Shown: positions 21,179 to 30,596, counted from the first letter of the stretch. The stretch: DNA of 64,000 nucleotides from Candidatus Rokuibacteriota bacterium (GCA_003220345.1 QHSC01000087.1:76497-140496); one strand, 5' to 3'. Numbers and translations: made by a program. Notes: generated by a model not told the origin, from the sequence alone.

Positions 21179-22414
21179 CTATTCTCTGACGCCCAGCCAC
21201 TGCGTCTTGAGGGGGGACTTCCCTGTCTTGGCAGCTTCGAAACAGAGGTCGGTTGCCTTGTAGACGTCTTCGAGCGTCACCTCGCGGCCGCCCAGCCCGC
21301 AGATGAAGGACAGGAGCGGCGGACGCTTGTCGGCATTGTACATGGCCGCCCGGATCTCGTTGGCGACCACACCCGATCCGAAGGGCGAGCCGAAGGAGTA
21401 GTCCCGGTCGATGACACCGATGGCCTTGGCGCCCTGGAGGGCGGTGACCATCTTCTCCGTCGGGAAAGGCCGGAACCAGCGGGGCCGGATGAGCCCCACC
21501 TTCATGCCCTTGGCGCGCATGTTCCGGATGCCGACCTTGAAAGGCAGCGAGATCGTGCCCATACCCATGAGGATGACTTCGGCGTCCTCCGTCATGTACT
21601 CCTCGAACCACGGGTTCTCGGGGCCGCGGCCGAAGGTCTTCCGGAAGTCCGCGTAGGCCTCTTCGATGACCGTGTACGCGCGGTTCATCGCCTCGTTGTT
21701 CTGCCGCCGGATCTCGATCACCCAGTCCTCGTTGGCCTGCGGCGCGACCGTGATGGGATTGTCCGGGTGCAGGAGCAGGTCGCCACGGTTGTAGGGCGGC
21801 AGGAACTTGTCGACCTTGGCCCGGCTCGGCACCTGCACGATCGCCTGCGAATGCGTGAGGAAGGCTCCGTCGGCGGAGATCGCGATGGGCAGGAAGACTC
21901 GCCGATCCTCGGCGATGCGATAGGCGAGCAAGGTGGTGTCGAGCATCTCCTGGGCCGTGTCCACCCAGATGAGCAGCCAGCCCAGGTCCCGCACGGTCAG
22001 CGCGTCGTTGTGCTCGACGCCGAAGGCGCCCGGATCGTCGAGCGCGCGGTTGCCGACCATGCACACCATGGGGACGCGCAGCGGCGGCGTCACCGTGAGG
22101 CACTCCATCGCGTACATCCAGCCCACGCCCGAGGACCCGCAGAAGACGCGCGCGCCGACGGTCGAGGCGTGCTTGACGATCTCGAACTGGCTGTGCTCGC
22201 CCTCGGCCACGATGTACTCGGCCTCCAGCTGGCCGTTGGCGATCTTCTTGGCTATGGCCTGCATCACAGTGTCGTAGGGACGGATCGGGTACGCCGTCAC
22301 CACGTCGAGGTCGGCGAGGGTCAGCGCTTCCGCGCAGGCCTCGCTCCCCGAGATGAGCATCTCGCGGTCGTCGGATGCCGTCGTTCCCGCCGGGGTCTTG
22401 GTCTCCACCGCCAT
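21179..22414 (-). CDS. 2-oxoacid:ferredoxin oxidoreductase, alpha subunit (OOR-like: YPIRPY and NRALDDPGAFG)
   Basis: SEACAEALTLADLDVVTAYPIRPYDTVMQAIAKKIANGQLEAEYIVAEGEHSQFEIVKHASTVGARVFCGSSGVGWMYAMECL...GNRALDDPGAFGVEHNDA. Confidence 0.88.
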   Translation of the reverse strand: MAVETKTPAGTTASDDREMLISGSEACAEALTLADLDVVTAYPIRPYDTVMQAIAKKIANGQLEAEYIVAEGEHSQFEIVKHASTVGARVFCGSSGVGWMYAMECLTVTPPLRVPMVCMVGNRALDDPGAFGVEHNDALTVRDLGWLLIWVDTAQEMLDTTLLAYRIAEDRRVFLPIAISADGAFLTHSQAIVQVPSRAKVDKFLPPYNRGDLLLHPDNPITVAPQANEDWVIEIRRQNNEAMNRAYTVIEEAYADFRKTFGRGPENPWFEEYMTEDAEVILMGMGTISLPFKVGIRNMRAKGMKVGLIRPRWFRPFPTEKMVTALQGAKAIGVIDRDYSFGSPFGSGVVANEIRAAMYNADKRPPLLSFICGLGGREVTLEDVYKATDLCFEAAKTGKSPLKTQWLGVRE

Positions 22415-22432
22415 CGCGTTGTCCTCCGGTCT

Positions 22433-23641
22433 CTAGCGCAGCTTGCCCGCGGCGTTCTCGCCGGGGATGCCCGCCGTGATCTCGATGCCGCCCTGCTCGA
22501 GCTCCTGCTTGATCTCCTCGGCATACTGCCCGCGGAAGCGGAAGCCGTGGGAGCGGACCACGTGCTCCTTGGAGGCGATCTTGTCTCCCATCCACTTGAC
22601 GTACGCGGGCTTGTCACGCCGCCACATCTCGTACTGGCTGGCGTTGTCCTCGAAGGCGTCTTCCCGGACCATGGTGACGCAGTCCTTGGCGGGACAGACC
22701 GCCTCGCAGACGCCGCAGCCGCAGCAGGACTCCATGTTGGCGTCGTAGAGCCCGTCCGGCGTCACGTCGAAGCACGAGTCCGGGCACTGGATCCAGCAGA
22801 GCGTGCACTTCACGCACTTGTCGAAGTCGATGACCGGACGCATGGTGCGCGTGGTGAACTTCTTGAAGTACGGGTTGCGCTCGGGGACATAGCCCTTGCC
22901 GCCCTCCATGGGCTTGCCGATGGGGATGGCGGGGATGCTGACGCCCTCGCGCATCTCCCACCACTTCGGCTTCTCGAAGGAGAACGGCGTCTCCGCATTG
23001 CCCTCGGTGATCTTGACGGGCCGGCTCTCCAGTCGCTCGAAGGCCTTGCGCGCCGACGCCGCCTTGAGCTCGGAGCCCCACTCCGCCTCCTGGATGGCCG
23101 CGCACACGGCGTCCAGGGAGAGGAAGCCCGGCTGGATCTTGGCGAGGGCGCCCAGGATGCGCGCTTCCGTATGGTCTTCCTTGTAGACCCACAGACCGGA
23201 GAAGGAGGCCTTGGCAGGGATCAGGGCCAGGTTGTAAGGCGCTTCCTTCTTGTGGATGTCCTTGAGCAGCTCGGTAGGGCTCTGGAGCGAGGTCATGAGC
23301 AGCGTCCCGTTGGGGGTGGTCAGCCGGTTGATGGGCTGGAGCCCGTACCACGCCCAGGACTCGACGCCCTTGGACAGGGTGTCGTCCACGCAGATGGTGA
23401 CGTCCACCTCTTTGGGCTCGTAGCGGGCCATGTTCTGCTCGAGCTCTTCCTGCGTGTCCGCCACGATGGCGAAGTCCTTGGCGGGGATGCCGTTGCGCTG
23501 GGGGCTGTCCCCGTAGCGGCCGAAGGCGATGCCCCACCGTCCGGCCTTGCGGGCCGAGAGCACGATGCCGCGGCAGATGCGGGCGGCGAGGTTTTTCTGG
23601 AAGATGCCGCGATAGACGACCTCGCAGGTGAAATGGGCCAT
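22433..23641 (-). CDS. 2-oxoacid:ferredoxin oxidoreductase, fused gamma-delta subunit with 2x[4Fe-4S] ferredoxin domain
   Basis: N-terminal gamma domain MAHFTCEVVYRGIFQKNLAARICRGIVLSARKAG...; FDKCVKCTLCWIQCPDSCF...ESCCGCGVCEAVCPAKDC. Confidence 0.88.
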   Translation of the reverse strand: MAHFTCEVVYRGIFQKNLAARICRGIVLSARKAGRWGIAFGRYGDSPQRNGIPAKDFAIVADTQEELEQNMARYEPKEVDVTICVDDTLSKGVESWAWYGLQPINRLTTPNGTLLMTSLQSPTELLKDIHKKEAPYNLALIPAKASFSGLWVYKEDHTEARILGALAKIQPGFLSLDAVCAAIQEAEWGSELKAASARKAFERLESRPVKITEGNAETPFSFEKPKWWEMREGVSIPAIPIGKPMEGGKGYVPERNPYFKKFTTRTMRPVIDFDKCVKCTLCWIQCPDSCFDVTPDGLYDANMESCCGCGVCEAVCPAKDCVTMVREDAFEDNASQYEMWRRDKPAYVKWMGDKIASKEHVVRSHGFRFRGQYAEEIKQELEQGGIEITAGIPGENAAGKLR

Positions 23642-23788
23642 ACGCTTCTCCTTGGCGCGGGTTCCCGCCAGTTGTCTCTGGCGGTCTATTGGTCGCACCA
23701 GACTATGCGCCGTGCCCCTGGTTCCTGTCAATCTCGAAAGACCTGGGGGCTCGCTGCAGTGCGTCAGAAGGGATCGGGGAGCAGTCAG

Positions 23789-24373
23789 CTAGCGAGTCGA
23801 GGCACCCCGCACCATGTCGGCAAAGTAGGTGTGCACGGCCGTATCGTCCGTGAGCTCGGGATGGAAGGCGGCGACCAGGATATGTCCCTGGCGGGCCATC
23901 ACGCATTCCCCGTTGTGGTGGACGAGGGGTGTCACGCCTGGGCCGAAGCGGCGGATGCGCGGGGCCCGGATGAAGATCATCTTGATGGGCCGCGGCCCCT
24001 GCCCCAGATCGGCGGGTCCCGCGGTCTCGAAGCTCTCCTTCTGGCGCCCGTAGGCGTTGCGCTCGGCCGTGATGTCGATGAAGCCCAGCGAGAACTGCTG
24101 CGGGCGCTCGACCTCGCGGGCGAGGAGAATGAGACCCGCGCAGGTGCCGAAGATCGGGCGTCCGGAATCGTGGAACTTCTTCAGGGCCGGCATGAACTCC
24201 CACGTGTCCATGAGCTTGAGGAGGGTCGTGCTCTCGCCCCCCGGCATGACGAGGCCGGCGACGTCGTCGAGCTGCTCGGGCAGTCGCACCTCGGCGCTCT
24301 CGACGCCGATCCGATCCAGCGCCTTGCGGTGCATGTCGAAATCGCCCTGGAGGGCGAGCACGCCCAGCTTCAT
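23789..24373 (-). CDS. pdxT: Pyridoxal 5'-phosphate synthase glutaminase subunit
   Basis: MKLGVLALQGDFDMHRKALDRIGVESAEVRLPEQLDDVAGLVMPGGESTTLLKLM..., GTCAGLILLA, FHPELTDD. Confidence 0.96.
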   Translation of the reverse strand: MKLGVLALQGDFDMHRKALDRIGVESAEVRLPEQLDDVAGLVMPGGESTTLLKLMDTWEFMPALKKFHDSGRPIFGTCAGLILLAREVERPQQFSLGFIDITAERNAYGRQKESFETAGPADLGQGPRPIKMIFIRAPRIRRFGPGVTPLVHHNGECVMARQGHILVAAFHPELTDDTAVHTYFADMVRGASTR

Positions 24374-24858
24374 GCGGCCGTCCCGACCTCAGGTCGCCCG
24401 GCCTTGGGTCGATTGAGGGCATCGTAGTACGCGTAGAACTCCGCGCGCACGTCCTCCTCGGTGCGCCCGCGGTCATAGGCGGGGGAGACGAGCGGCCGCG
24501 CCCGCTCGACGCGGATGAGCACCACGGCCTCAGGGCCATAGTCCAGTCCCCGGCCGCGGTAGAAGGCGAGCACGTCTTCGAAGAGCGGTCCGGTCGTGAG
24601 CACCGTCGCTCGTCCCTTGAATCGATAGCCCTTGCGCGCGACGGGATCCACGACGTTGAGCTCGACGGAAGGATTGGCCAGCACGTTCTCGCGCGTCTGG
24701 GGCGAGCGGATGTCGAGATAGACGAGATGGTCGTCGTCCCACACGGTCGTGGTCGCCTTGGGCGAGAGGTTGGGCGTGCCGTCCGGGCAAACGCTCGCGA
24801 CATAGGCGAGCCGCTGCTCGCGCACCGTGCGCTTCATGTCCTCGGTCAGGATACCCAT
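24370..24858 (-). CDS. Pyridoxamine 5'-phosphate oxidase-family (FMN-binding split barrel) protein
   Basis: LAYVASVCPDGTPNLSPKATTTVWDDDHLVYLDIRSPQTRENVLANPSVELNVVD; overlaps pdxT start. Confidence 0.8.
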   Translation of the reverse strand: MGILTEDMKRTVREQRLAYVASVCPDGTPNLSPKATTTVWDDDHLVYLDIRSPQTRENVLANPSVELNVVDPVARKGYRFKGRATVLTTGPLFEDVLAFYRGRGLDYGPEAVVLIRVERARPLVSPAYDRGRTEEDVRAEFYAYYDALNRPKAGRPEVGTAA

Positions 24859-24873
24859 ATGAGTGTCTCCGGC

Positions 24874-24901
24874 CCCGGCGGGACCCTTCGGCCCCGCCGG
24901 G
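24874..24901. repeat. Perfect 9-bp inverted repeat upstream of the PPOX gene
   Basis: CCCGGCGGG-ACCCTTCGGC-CCCGCCGGG in the pdxS-PPOX gap. Confidence 0.5.
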
Positions 24902-24913
24902 CGTCGAGAGGAG

Positions 24914-25795
24914 CTACCAGCCGCGGGTCTGCAGCAGGTCGGACTCTTTGAGCTTGGAGGTCTCGATACCGGGCATGGCCTCGCCGAGATCCTCGGACAC
25001 CTTGACCAGGATGTCGGGATTCTTGAAGTGGGTCGTGGCCTGGACCACCGCCTTGGCCCGCGCGGCGGGGTCGGCGGACTTGAAGATGCCCGAGCCGACG
25101 AAGACGGCCTCCGCGCCGAGCTGCATCATGAGCGCGGCATCTGCCGGCGTGGCGATGCCCCCCGCGGAGAAGTTGGGCACGGGCAGCTTGCCGTGCTCGG
25201 CCACCCAGCGCAGGAGCTCGTACGGCGCGCCCAGGTTCTTGGCCTCCGCCATGAGCTCCTCGGGGCCCAGCGCCTTGAGGCGGCGGATGCCCGAGACGAC
25301 GGAGCGCATGTGGCGCACGGCCTCTACGATATTGCCCGAGCCCGCCTCGCCCTTGGTGCGGATCATGGCTGCGCCCTCACCGATGCGACGGAGGGCCTCC
25401 CCGAGATCGCGGCAGCCGCAGACGAAGGGCACCTTGAAGGCGAACTTGTCGACGTGGAAATGCTCGTCGGCCGGCGTCAGCACCTCCGACTCGTCGATGA
25501 AGTCCACGCCCAGCGCCTCGAGGATCTGCGCCTCGACGAAGTGCCCGATGCGGCACTTGGCCATCACGGGGATGGAGACCGTCTGCTGGATCTCCTTGAT
25601 CTTCTTCACGGGCGACATGCGGGCCACCCCGCCGTCCTTGCGGATGTCCGACGGCACCCGCTCGAGGGCCATGACGGCGACGGCGCCGGCATCCTCGGCG
25701 ATCTTGGCCTGCTCGGCATTGGTCACGTCCATGATCACCCCGCCCTTGAGCATCTCGGCGAGCCCGACCTTGAGCCTCAGCGTTCCGACTTCCAT
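24914..25795 (-). CDS. pdxS: Pyridoxal 5'-phosphate synthase lyase subunit
   Basis: [56 protein letters not shown]... Confidence 0.97.
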   Translation of the reverse strand: MEVGTLRLKVGLAEMLKGGVIMDVTNAEQAKIAEDAGAVAVMALERVPSDIRKDGGVARMSPVKKIKEIQQTVSIPVMAKCRIGHFVEAQILEALGVDFIDESEVLTPADEHFHVDKFAFKVPFVCGCRDLGEALRRIGEGAAMIRTKGEAGSGNIVEAVRHMRSVVSGIRRLKALGPEELMAEAKNLGAPYELLRWVAEHGKLPVPNFSAGGIATPADAALMMQLGAEAVFVGSGIFKSADPAARAKAVVQATTHFKNPDILVKVSEDLGEAMPGIETSKLKESDLLQTRGW

Positions 25796-25809
25796 ACGAG
25801 AATCTCCTT

Positions 25810-26460
25810 TCATTGGTCCAATCGTGATTGAAGCTGCCGCCTGATCATCGGCCATTCGGATTCCAGGATCGAAAAGGCCGCGGTGTCCCTGATGCCTCCG
25901 TCCGATGCGGGCCGCTGGGCCCGGAGGACCCCGTCGAGTCGCGCGCCCAGCCGGAGGATGGCGTTGCGCGAGCGCTCGTTGCGGGAATCGGTCATGAAGC
26001 TCACCCGGTGGACCCGCCACTCCTCGAAGGCGTGGGTGAGCATGAGGAGCTTCGCCTCGGTATTGACGGCGGTCCGCTGCGCCGCCGCCCCCAGCCACGT
26101 CCAGCCGATCTCCACCGCATCCGGCCGGTCTTCGCCGCGCTGATTCGGATTCCCCGGCGGCCACGGCCAGAACTCGATGTTGCCGAAGCGCGTGCTGCCG
26201 ACCACACGGCCCGTGGCCCGGGCGAAGGTGGCGAAGGGCAGCGCCCGCCCCGTCTCCTGGTCGCGGAGCGCCGTCTCGATGTACCGGAGCATGGCCGGCT
26301 CGTCGGCAGGCACCGTCGTGAAGCCGTACGTCTCGCGGGGACCGCCCGCCACCGCCAGGAGCGCGCCCGCGTGACCCAGCTCCAGCGGCTCGAGTCGCAC
26401 GTGCCGGCCCTCGAGGACGACGGGGCGGAGGCGGGTGGGACGCTCGGCCGTGAGAGTCAC
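25810..26460 (-). CDS. GNAT-family acetyltransferase (RimJ/RimL-like)
   Basis: [22 protein letters not shown]...[59 protein letters not shown] start at 26460. Confidence 0.88.
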   Translation of the reverse strand: MTLTAERPTRLRPVVLEGRHVRLEPLELGHAGALLAVAGGPRETYGFTTVPADEPAMLRYIETALRDQETGRALPFATFARATGRVVGSTRFGNIEFWPWPPGNPNQRGEDRPDAVEIGWTWLGAAAQRTAVNTEAKLLMLTHAFEEWRVHRVSFMTDSRNERSRNAILRLGARLDGVLRAQRPASDGGIRDTAAFSILESEWPMIRRQLQSRLDQ

Positions 26461-27620
26461 GCCAGCGCCTCCTTCATGTCCCCGATGAGGTCCTCGACCT
26501 TTTCGAGCCCCACCGAGACGCGGATCAGTCCTGGCCCGATGCCGATCTCCCGCTTCGTCTCGTCGGACAGCCGTCGGTGCGAGGTTCGCGCGGGATAGGT
26601 CCACGTGGTCGCCACATCGGCGAAGCTCGGAGCGAACTCCATCAGTCGCGAGCGCTTCATGAAGCGCTCGACGGCCAGGGCTCCGCCCCTCAGATCCAGG
26701 GACAGGATGGCCCCGGAGGGCCCTGGCATCTGCCGCTTGGCGAGAGCGCGCTGGGGATGGGAGTCGAGCCCCGGGTAGTACACACGCTCCACGGCGGGAT
26801 GAGCCTCCAGGAAGCGCGCGAGGGCGAGGGCATTCGCGGACTGCCTCTCCACGCGCACGCTCAAGGTCCGCGCCCCGCGCGTGGCGAGCCACGCGTCGAA
26901 GGGACCCAGGTTCGTCCCCGAGCGGATCATGGCGGCCCGCACGCGATCCATGGTTGCCTTGCTCCCCAGCACGATGCCGCCCGTGACATCTCCGTGGCCA
27001 GAGATGAACTTGGTCAGGCTGTGCATCACGATGGTCGCTCCGTGCTCGAGCGGGCGCATCACCGCGGGCGACGCCAGCGAGGAATCGACGATGAGGTCGA
27101 TGCCGCGTGCGGCGAGCGGCGCGGCGACCGTCTCCAGGTCGACCATGCGCAGGAGTGGATTCGAGAGCGACTCGACGAAGACGGCGCGCGTGTTCGGCCG
27201 GAGCGCTCCCAGCAAGAGGGCGGGATCGGTGGCATCGACGAAGACGGTGTCGATGCCGAGCCGGCGCCCCTCGTCGTCGAGAAATGCCGTGGTGGAGCCG
27301 TAGAGATCGCGCGCGGACACGATGTGGTCGCCCGCGGTGAAGAGCCCGAGGAGGAGCGCCGTGGTCGCGCCCATGCCCGACGCGCAGGCGACGGCGGCCT
27401 CGGCTCCTTCGAGGCCCGCCACGAGGTCCTCGAGCATGGCATGGTTGGCGGTTCCGTAGCGGCCGTAGACGAAGCCGGATGTCTTCCCCTCCCAGACCGA
27501 CTCGACCGTGTCCATGTCCTCGAAGACGTACACGTTGGTCTGGTAGATCGGCGGCGTGAGGGGTCGGCTGGCCGAAGGGACGTCACGGCCCCCCCGCGCG
27601 GCCCGGGTCTCGAAGTCCAC
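26457..27620 (-). CDS. Cys/Met metabolism PLP-dependent enzyme (cystathionine gamma-synthase/lyase-like)
   Basis: [63 protein letters not shown]..., [18 protein letters not shown]. Confidence 0.92.
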   Translation of the reverse strand: MDFETRAARGGRDVPSASRPLTPPIYQTNVYVFEDMDTVESVWEGKTSGFVYGRYGTANHAMLEDLVAGLEGAEAAVACASGMGATTALLLGLFTAGDHIVSARDLYGSTTAFLDDEGRRLGIDTVFVDATDPALLLGALRPNTRAVFVESLSNPLLRMVDLETVAAPLAARGIDLIVDSSLASPAVMRPLEHGATIVMHSLTKFISGHGDVTGGIVLGSKATMDRVRAAMIRSGTNLGPFDAWLATRGARTLSVRVERQSANALALARFLEAHPAVERVYYPGLDSHPQRALAKRQMPGPSGAILSLDLRGGALAVERFMKRSRLMEFAPSFADVATTWTYPARTSHRRLSDETKREIGIGPGLIRVSVGLEKVEDLIGDMKEALA

Positions 27621-27631
27621 GGTGGCGGCTC

Positions 27632-29164
27632 CTAGACCAGCGGCACGGCGGGCCCGCGCACGCGGGCACTCCGCTCCGGGTGACGTCCGAGCTCGCGAAC
27701 GCTGTCGGCGAGACGTCGCACGCCCTCTTCGATCTGAGAAAAGGGCACGGCCGAAAAGGAGAGGCGCAGCGCCCGCTCGCCCCCGCCGTCGGCGAAGAAG
27801 GCATTGCCCGGCGTGAAGGCCACGCCGCGCTCGACGGCGCGAGGCAACAGGGCCGCCGTCTCCATGCCCTCGGGCAGCTCCACGAGGAGCGAGAAGCCGC
27901 CCTGGGTCTCCGTCCAGCGGACACCGTCCGGCATCCGACGACCGAGGGCGGCCAGCAGCGCGCCGCGGCGCCTCGCGTACTCGCGTAGCACCCGCGCCTG
28001 GTGCCGGTCGAGGAGGCGCTGACGGCAGAAGTGGTAGACGGCCGCCTGGATGAGGGGGCTCGTGTGGATATCGGCCAGCTGCTTGGCCATGTCCAGGCGC
28101 TCGATCAGCTCTTGCGAGGCCACGATCCATCCGAGACGCAGTCCCGGGAACAGGATCTTGGAGAAGGTGCCGAGATAGATGACCTGCCCCGAGGCGTCCG
28201 CGGCCTTGAGAGGCGCGGGCGGCCGCTCGCCGTAGAAGAGCGTGCCGTCGAACCCGTCCTCCACGATGGGAAGCCGGTGGCGCGCGGCGACGTCGAGCAG
28301 GCGACGACGCGCCGCCGCGGGCATGGTCAGCCCGGTCGGGTTGTGCGCACTCGGCTGGCAGTAGAGAAGCTTGGGCGCCTGGCGCTCGAGGAGCCGCTCG
28401 AGATGGTCCACGGAGAGCCCCCCGCCCGCCATCGGCACCGGCAACAGCTGGGCGCCGAAGGCCCGGAAGACCTGCATGGCCCGCGGGTAGGACGGCTGCT
28501 CGATGGCCACGAAGTCGCCGGGGTCCAGGAGCGTGCGCGCGACCAGATCGAAGCCCTGCTGGGTACCGTTGACGATCAGGATGTCCTCGGGCCGCGCCTC
28601 GAGGCCGAAGCGCAGGAGATAGCTGGAGAGATACTGGCGCAGGGGCGGGTAGCCGCTCGACGGGTAGTACTGGAGCAGCTCGCGCCCTTCCTCGCGGATG
28701 ACCCGGTTGAGCACGCGACGGAAGGCATCCGTGGGGAACAGCGCGCTGTCGGGAACGCCGCCCGCGAACGAGATGATGCCGGGCCCCGGTCGGGCGCTCT
28801 GGCTCCACGCCTCGCGGCGGCGCGCGTCGGCGGCCACGATCTGCGCGGCCTTGGAGAGAAAGCCCGTCCACTCGAGCCGCGGGGCCGTAGGCGCGGCGGG
28901 CGGGGCGGTCGGCGCGGCGTCCGCGACGAAGGTGCCCTGCCCCACGTGCGCGCGCGCCCACCCACCGGCCACGAGGTCCTCGTACGCCTGGGCGACCGTG
29001 GTGCGATTCACGCCGAGCTCCAGGGCGAGCTCGCGCGTGGCGGGAAGCTTGACGCCGGGCGCGAGCAGACGCTGGCTGATCAGCCGCTCGAAGTGCAGCT
29101 GGATCTGCCGGGCCAGCGGCAGCCTGCCGTTACGGTCCGCCGATCGATCGAGAGGGATTTTCAT
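27632..29164 (-). CDS. MocR/PdxR-type GntR-aminotransferase fusion regulator
   Basis: wHTH: PLARQIQLHFERLISQRLLAPGVKLPATRELALELGVNRTTVAQAYEDL; aminotransferase fold-I domain: YLGTFSKILFPGLRLGWIVAS. Confidence 0.9.
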   Translation of the reverse strand: MKIPLDRSADRNGRLPLARQIQLHFERLISQRLLAPGVKLPATRELALELGVNRTTVAQAYEDLVAGGWARAHVGQGTFVADAAPTAPPAAPTAPRLEWTGFLSKAAQIVAADARRREAWSQSARPGPGIISFAGGVPDSALFPTDAFRRVLNRVIREEGRELLQYYPSSGYPPLRQYLSSYLLRFGLEARPEDILIVNGTQQGFDLVARTLLDPGDFVAIEQPSYPRAMQVFRAFGAQLLPVPMAGGGLSVDHLERLLERQAPKLLYCQPSAHNPTGLTMPAAARRRLLDVAARHRLPIVEDGFDGTLFYGERPPAPLKAADASGQVIYLGTFSKILFPGLRLGWIVASQELIERLDMAKQLADIHTSPLIQAAVYHFCRQRLLDRHQARVLREYARRRGALLAALGRRMPDGVRWTETQGGFSLLVELPEGMETAALLPRAVERGVAFTPGNAFFADGGGERALRLSFSAVPFSQIEEGVRRLADSVRELGRHPERSARVRGPAVPLV

Positions 29165-29175
29165 AGGCGCCTCGT

Positions 29176-29248
29176 ATCAGCCATTATCGACACGATCACC
29201 AGGTTGTAAAGGTCCAATTGGATGGGCTCAGAATCAGCCAATATTGAC
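29176..29248. promoter_or_regulatory. Direct repeat ATCAGCCAWTATYGAC x2, candidate MocR/PdxR operator
   Basis: ATCAGCCATTATCGAC (29176-29191) and ATCAGCCAATATTGAC (29233-29248); 14/16 identical, 57 bp apart, directly upstream of the mocR-like gene. Confidence 0.5.
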
Positions 29249-29268
29249 CGTGATAAGCTGGCTGGGCA

Positions 29269-29376
29269 ATGGCCAAACTGGACGGGCCTCTCAGGAATTT
29301 CGCGAAGTACTATCTCCTCTGGGCCGCCATCATCGGCATCGCCGTGATCGCCGTGCTTCTCTGGACCCTGAGATAG
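29269..29376 (+). CDS. 35-aa single-pass membrane peptide
   Basis: ATG...TAG: MAKLDGPLRNFAKYYLLWAAIIGIAVIAVLLWTLR; below the ORF-track size cutoff. Confidence 0.5.
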   Translation: MAKLDGPLRNFAKYYLLWAAIIGIAVIAVLLWTLR

Positions 29377-29530
29377 CTCAGGGGCTGTCTCGCCACTGCC
29401 GTAGACGCCGAATATTCCGAAGGTTTCAGCGGTCCCACAACCCCTCCAGGTTCGGCCGGCCCGGGTGGTATCATGCGCGCCGGCCGTAGGGTAAGCAGCC
29501 CGCTCTGGAAAGGACACGCGTCTCACCGAC

Positions 29531-30262
29531 ATGGCGCAGCTCGTGACGCTCGAGTCGATGTGGAACCGCAGGGGGAAGCTCCTCCAGGAGGAGCCCTCGG
29601 TTCTGCCCTATCTCAAGGCCATTCGGCAGTCCCTGGCCTGGGAGGGAATACGCATCAACCTGGTCTACCGGCGCTTCTACACTCACTACGATCTCGAGAT
29701 GCTGCTCCAGGAGGCCCGCCGGCATCACAGCCAGCAGGTCTGCTACATCTCCTCGCACGGCCAGCGGCGAAAGCTCACCGGCCTCGGGGACAAGGTCATC
29801 CGCCTCGACAGCCTCATCGACTACTGCACCCCGAGCCCGCGCACGGGTTACATCTTCGGCGCCTGCGACTTCCTGCAGCCCGACACCGCGCGCAAGTTCC
29901 TCCTCGCCACGGGGGCGCGCTTCGTGGCCGGCTATCGGAAGGAGATCCCCTGGACCGAGTCCATGCTGGTGGACTCGCTGTTCCTCTCCTATCTCCTGGG
30001 CGGCACCATGAAGTGGGTCCGCACCAAGCACGGCGAGCGCGTGCCGCCGCTCCGCCAGACGGAGAACTTCGAGATCATGCGCTCGGCGAGCCCGCAGCGG
30101 GTGGCGGGCATGCTCTATCGTGATTTTCCCCTCGCCCACGACATCACCTTCTCCTGCTTCACGCTCGACCGAAAGCAGGGCCGGAAGCCCGCCCTCGTCA
30201 ACTCCTTCGAGACGTATCGCCGCAGCGTGGACCGGGCGCGGCGTCTGGTTCGTGACCTATAA
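29531..30262 (+). CDS. Divergent caspase/CHAT-like (clan CD) candidate protein
   Basis: VCYISSHGQRRKLTGLGDKVIRLDSLIDYC...TGYIFGACDFLQPDTARKFLLATGARFVAGYRKEIPWTESMLVDSLFLSYLLGG: HG...GAC dyad spacing and context resemble clan CD. Confidence 0.55.
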   Translation: MAQLVTLESMWNRRGKLLQEEPSVLPYLKAIRQSLAWEGIRINLVYRRFYTHYDLEMLLQEARRHHSQQVCYISSHGQRRKLTGLGDKVIRLDSLIDYCTPSPRTGYIFGACDFLQPDTARKFLLATGARFVAGYRKEIPWTESMLVDSLFLSYLLGGTMKWVRTKHGERVPPLRQTENFEIMRSASPQRVAGMLYRDFPLAHDITFSCFTLDRKQGRKPALVNSFETYRRSVDRARRLVRDL

Positions 30263-30299
30263 TCGGCCCAGGCCGACCACCCGCAGCAAGGAGGCTCCA

Positions 30300-30596
30300 A
30301 TGGGACAGATGAAGGAGTTTGCCGGCGTCTACTATCGTGAAGGAGCGCTCGATCCCAAGACCATGCAGCTGGTGGCGCTGGCCGCCATGGCCGCCGCCGG
30401 CTGCACCTCCTGAGTGCCCGGACGCTTCGCGGCTGCGAAGCAAGCCGGCGCCACCGAGGACGAGATCAGCGAGACGTTGATGTACGCCATGCGCGGCGCC
30501 GCTCGCGCGACCTGGAGCACCATCAAGCACATCCCAGGCATCGAGAACATCAACAAGGAGTGGAAGACCACGTACGAGCGGGAGAACGGCAAGTAG
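30300..30596 (+). CDS. AhpD/carboxymuconolactone decarboxylase-like selenoprotein (CTSU, UGA 30411-30413)
   Basis: RBS AAGGAGG, then MGQMKEFAGVYYREGALDPKTMQLVALAAMAAAGCTS-U-VPGRFAAAKQAGATEDEISETLMYAMRGAARATWSTIKHIPGIENINKEWKTTYERENGK. UGA sits at the second Cys of the AhpD CxxC; frame and homology are continuous. Confidence 0.85.
30411..30441 (+). promoter_or_regulatory. Bacterial SECIS-like hairpin
   Basis: UGA-GUGCCCGGAC (10 nt)-GCUUCGC-GGCU-GCGAAGC: perfect 7-bp stem, 4-nt loop beginning GG. Confidence 0.8.

Noticed and set aside
29269-29376. 35-aa membrane peptide considered as a type I toxin
   Set aside because: Hydrophobic and short, but no antisense RNA or recognised toxin family was evident; kept only as a small membrane ORF.
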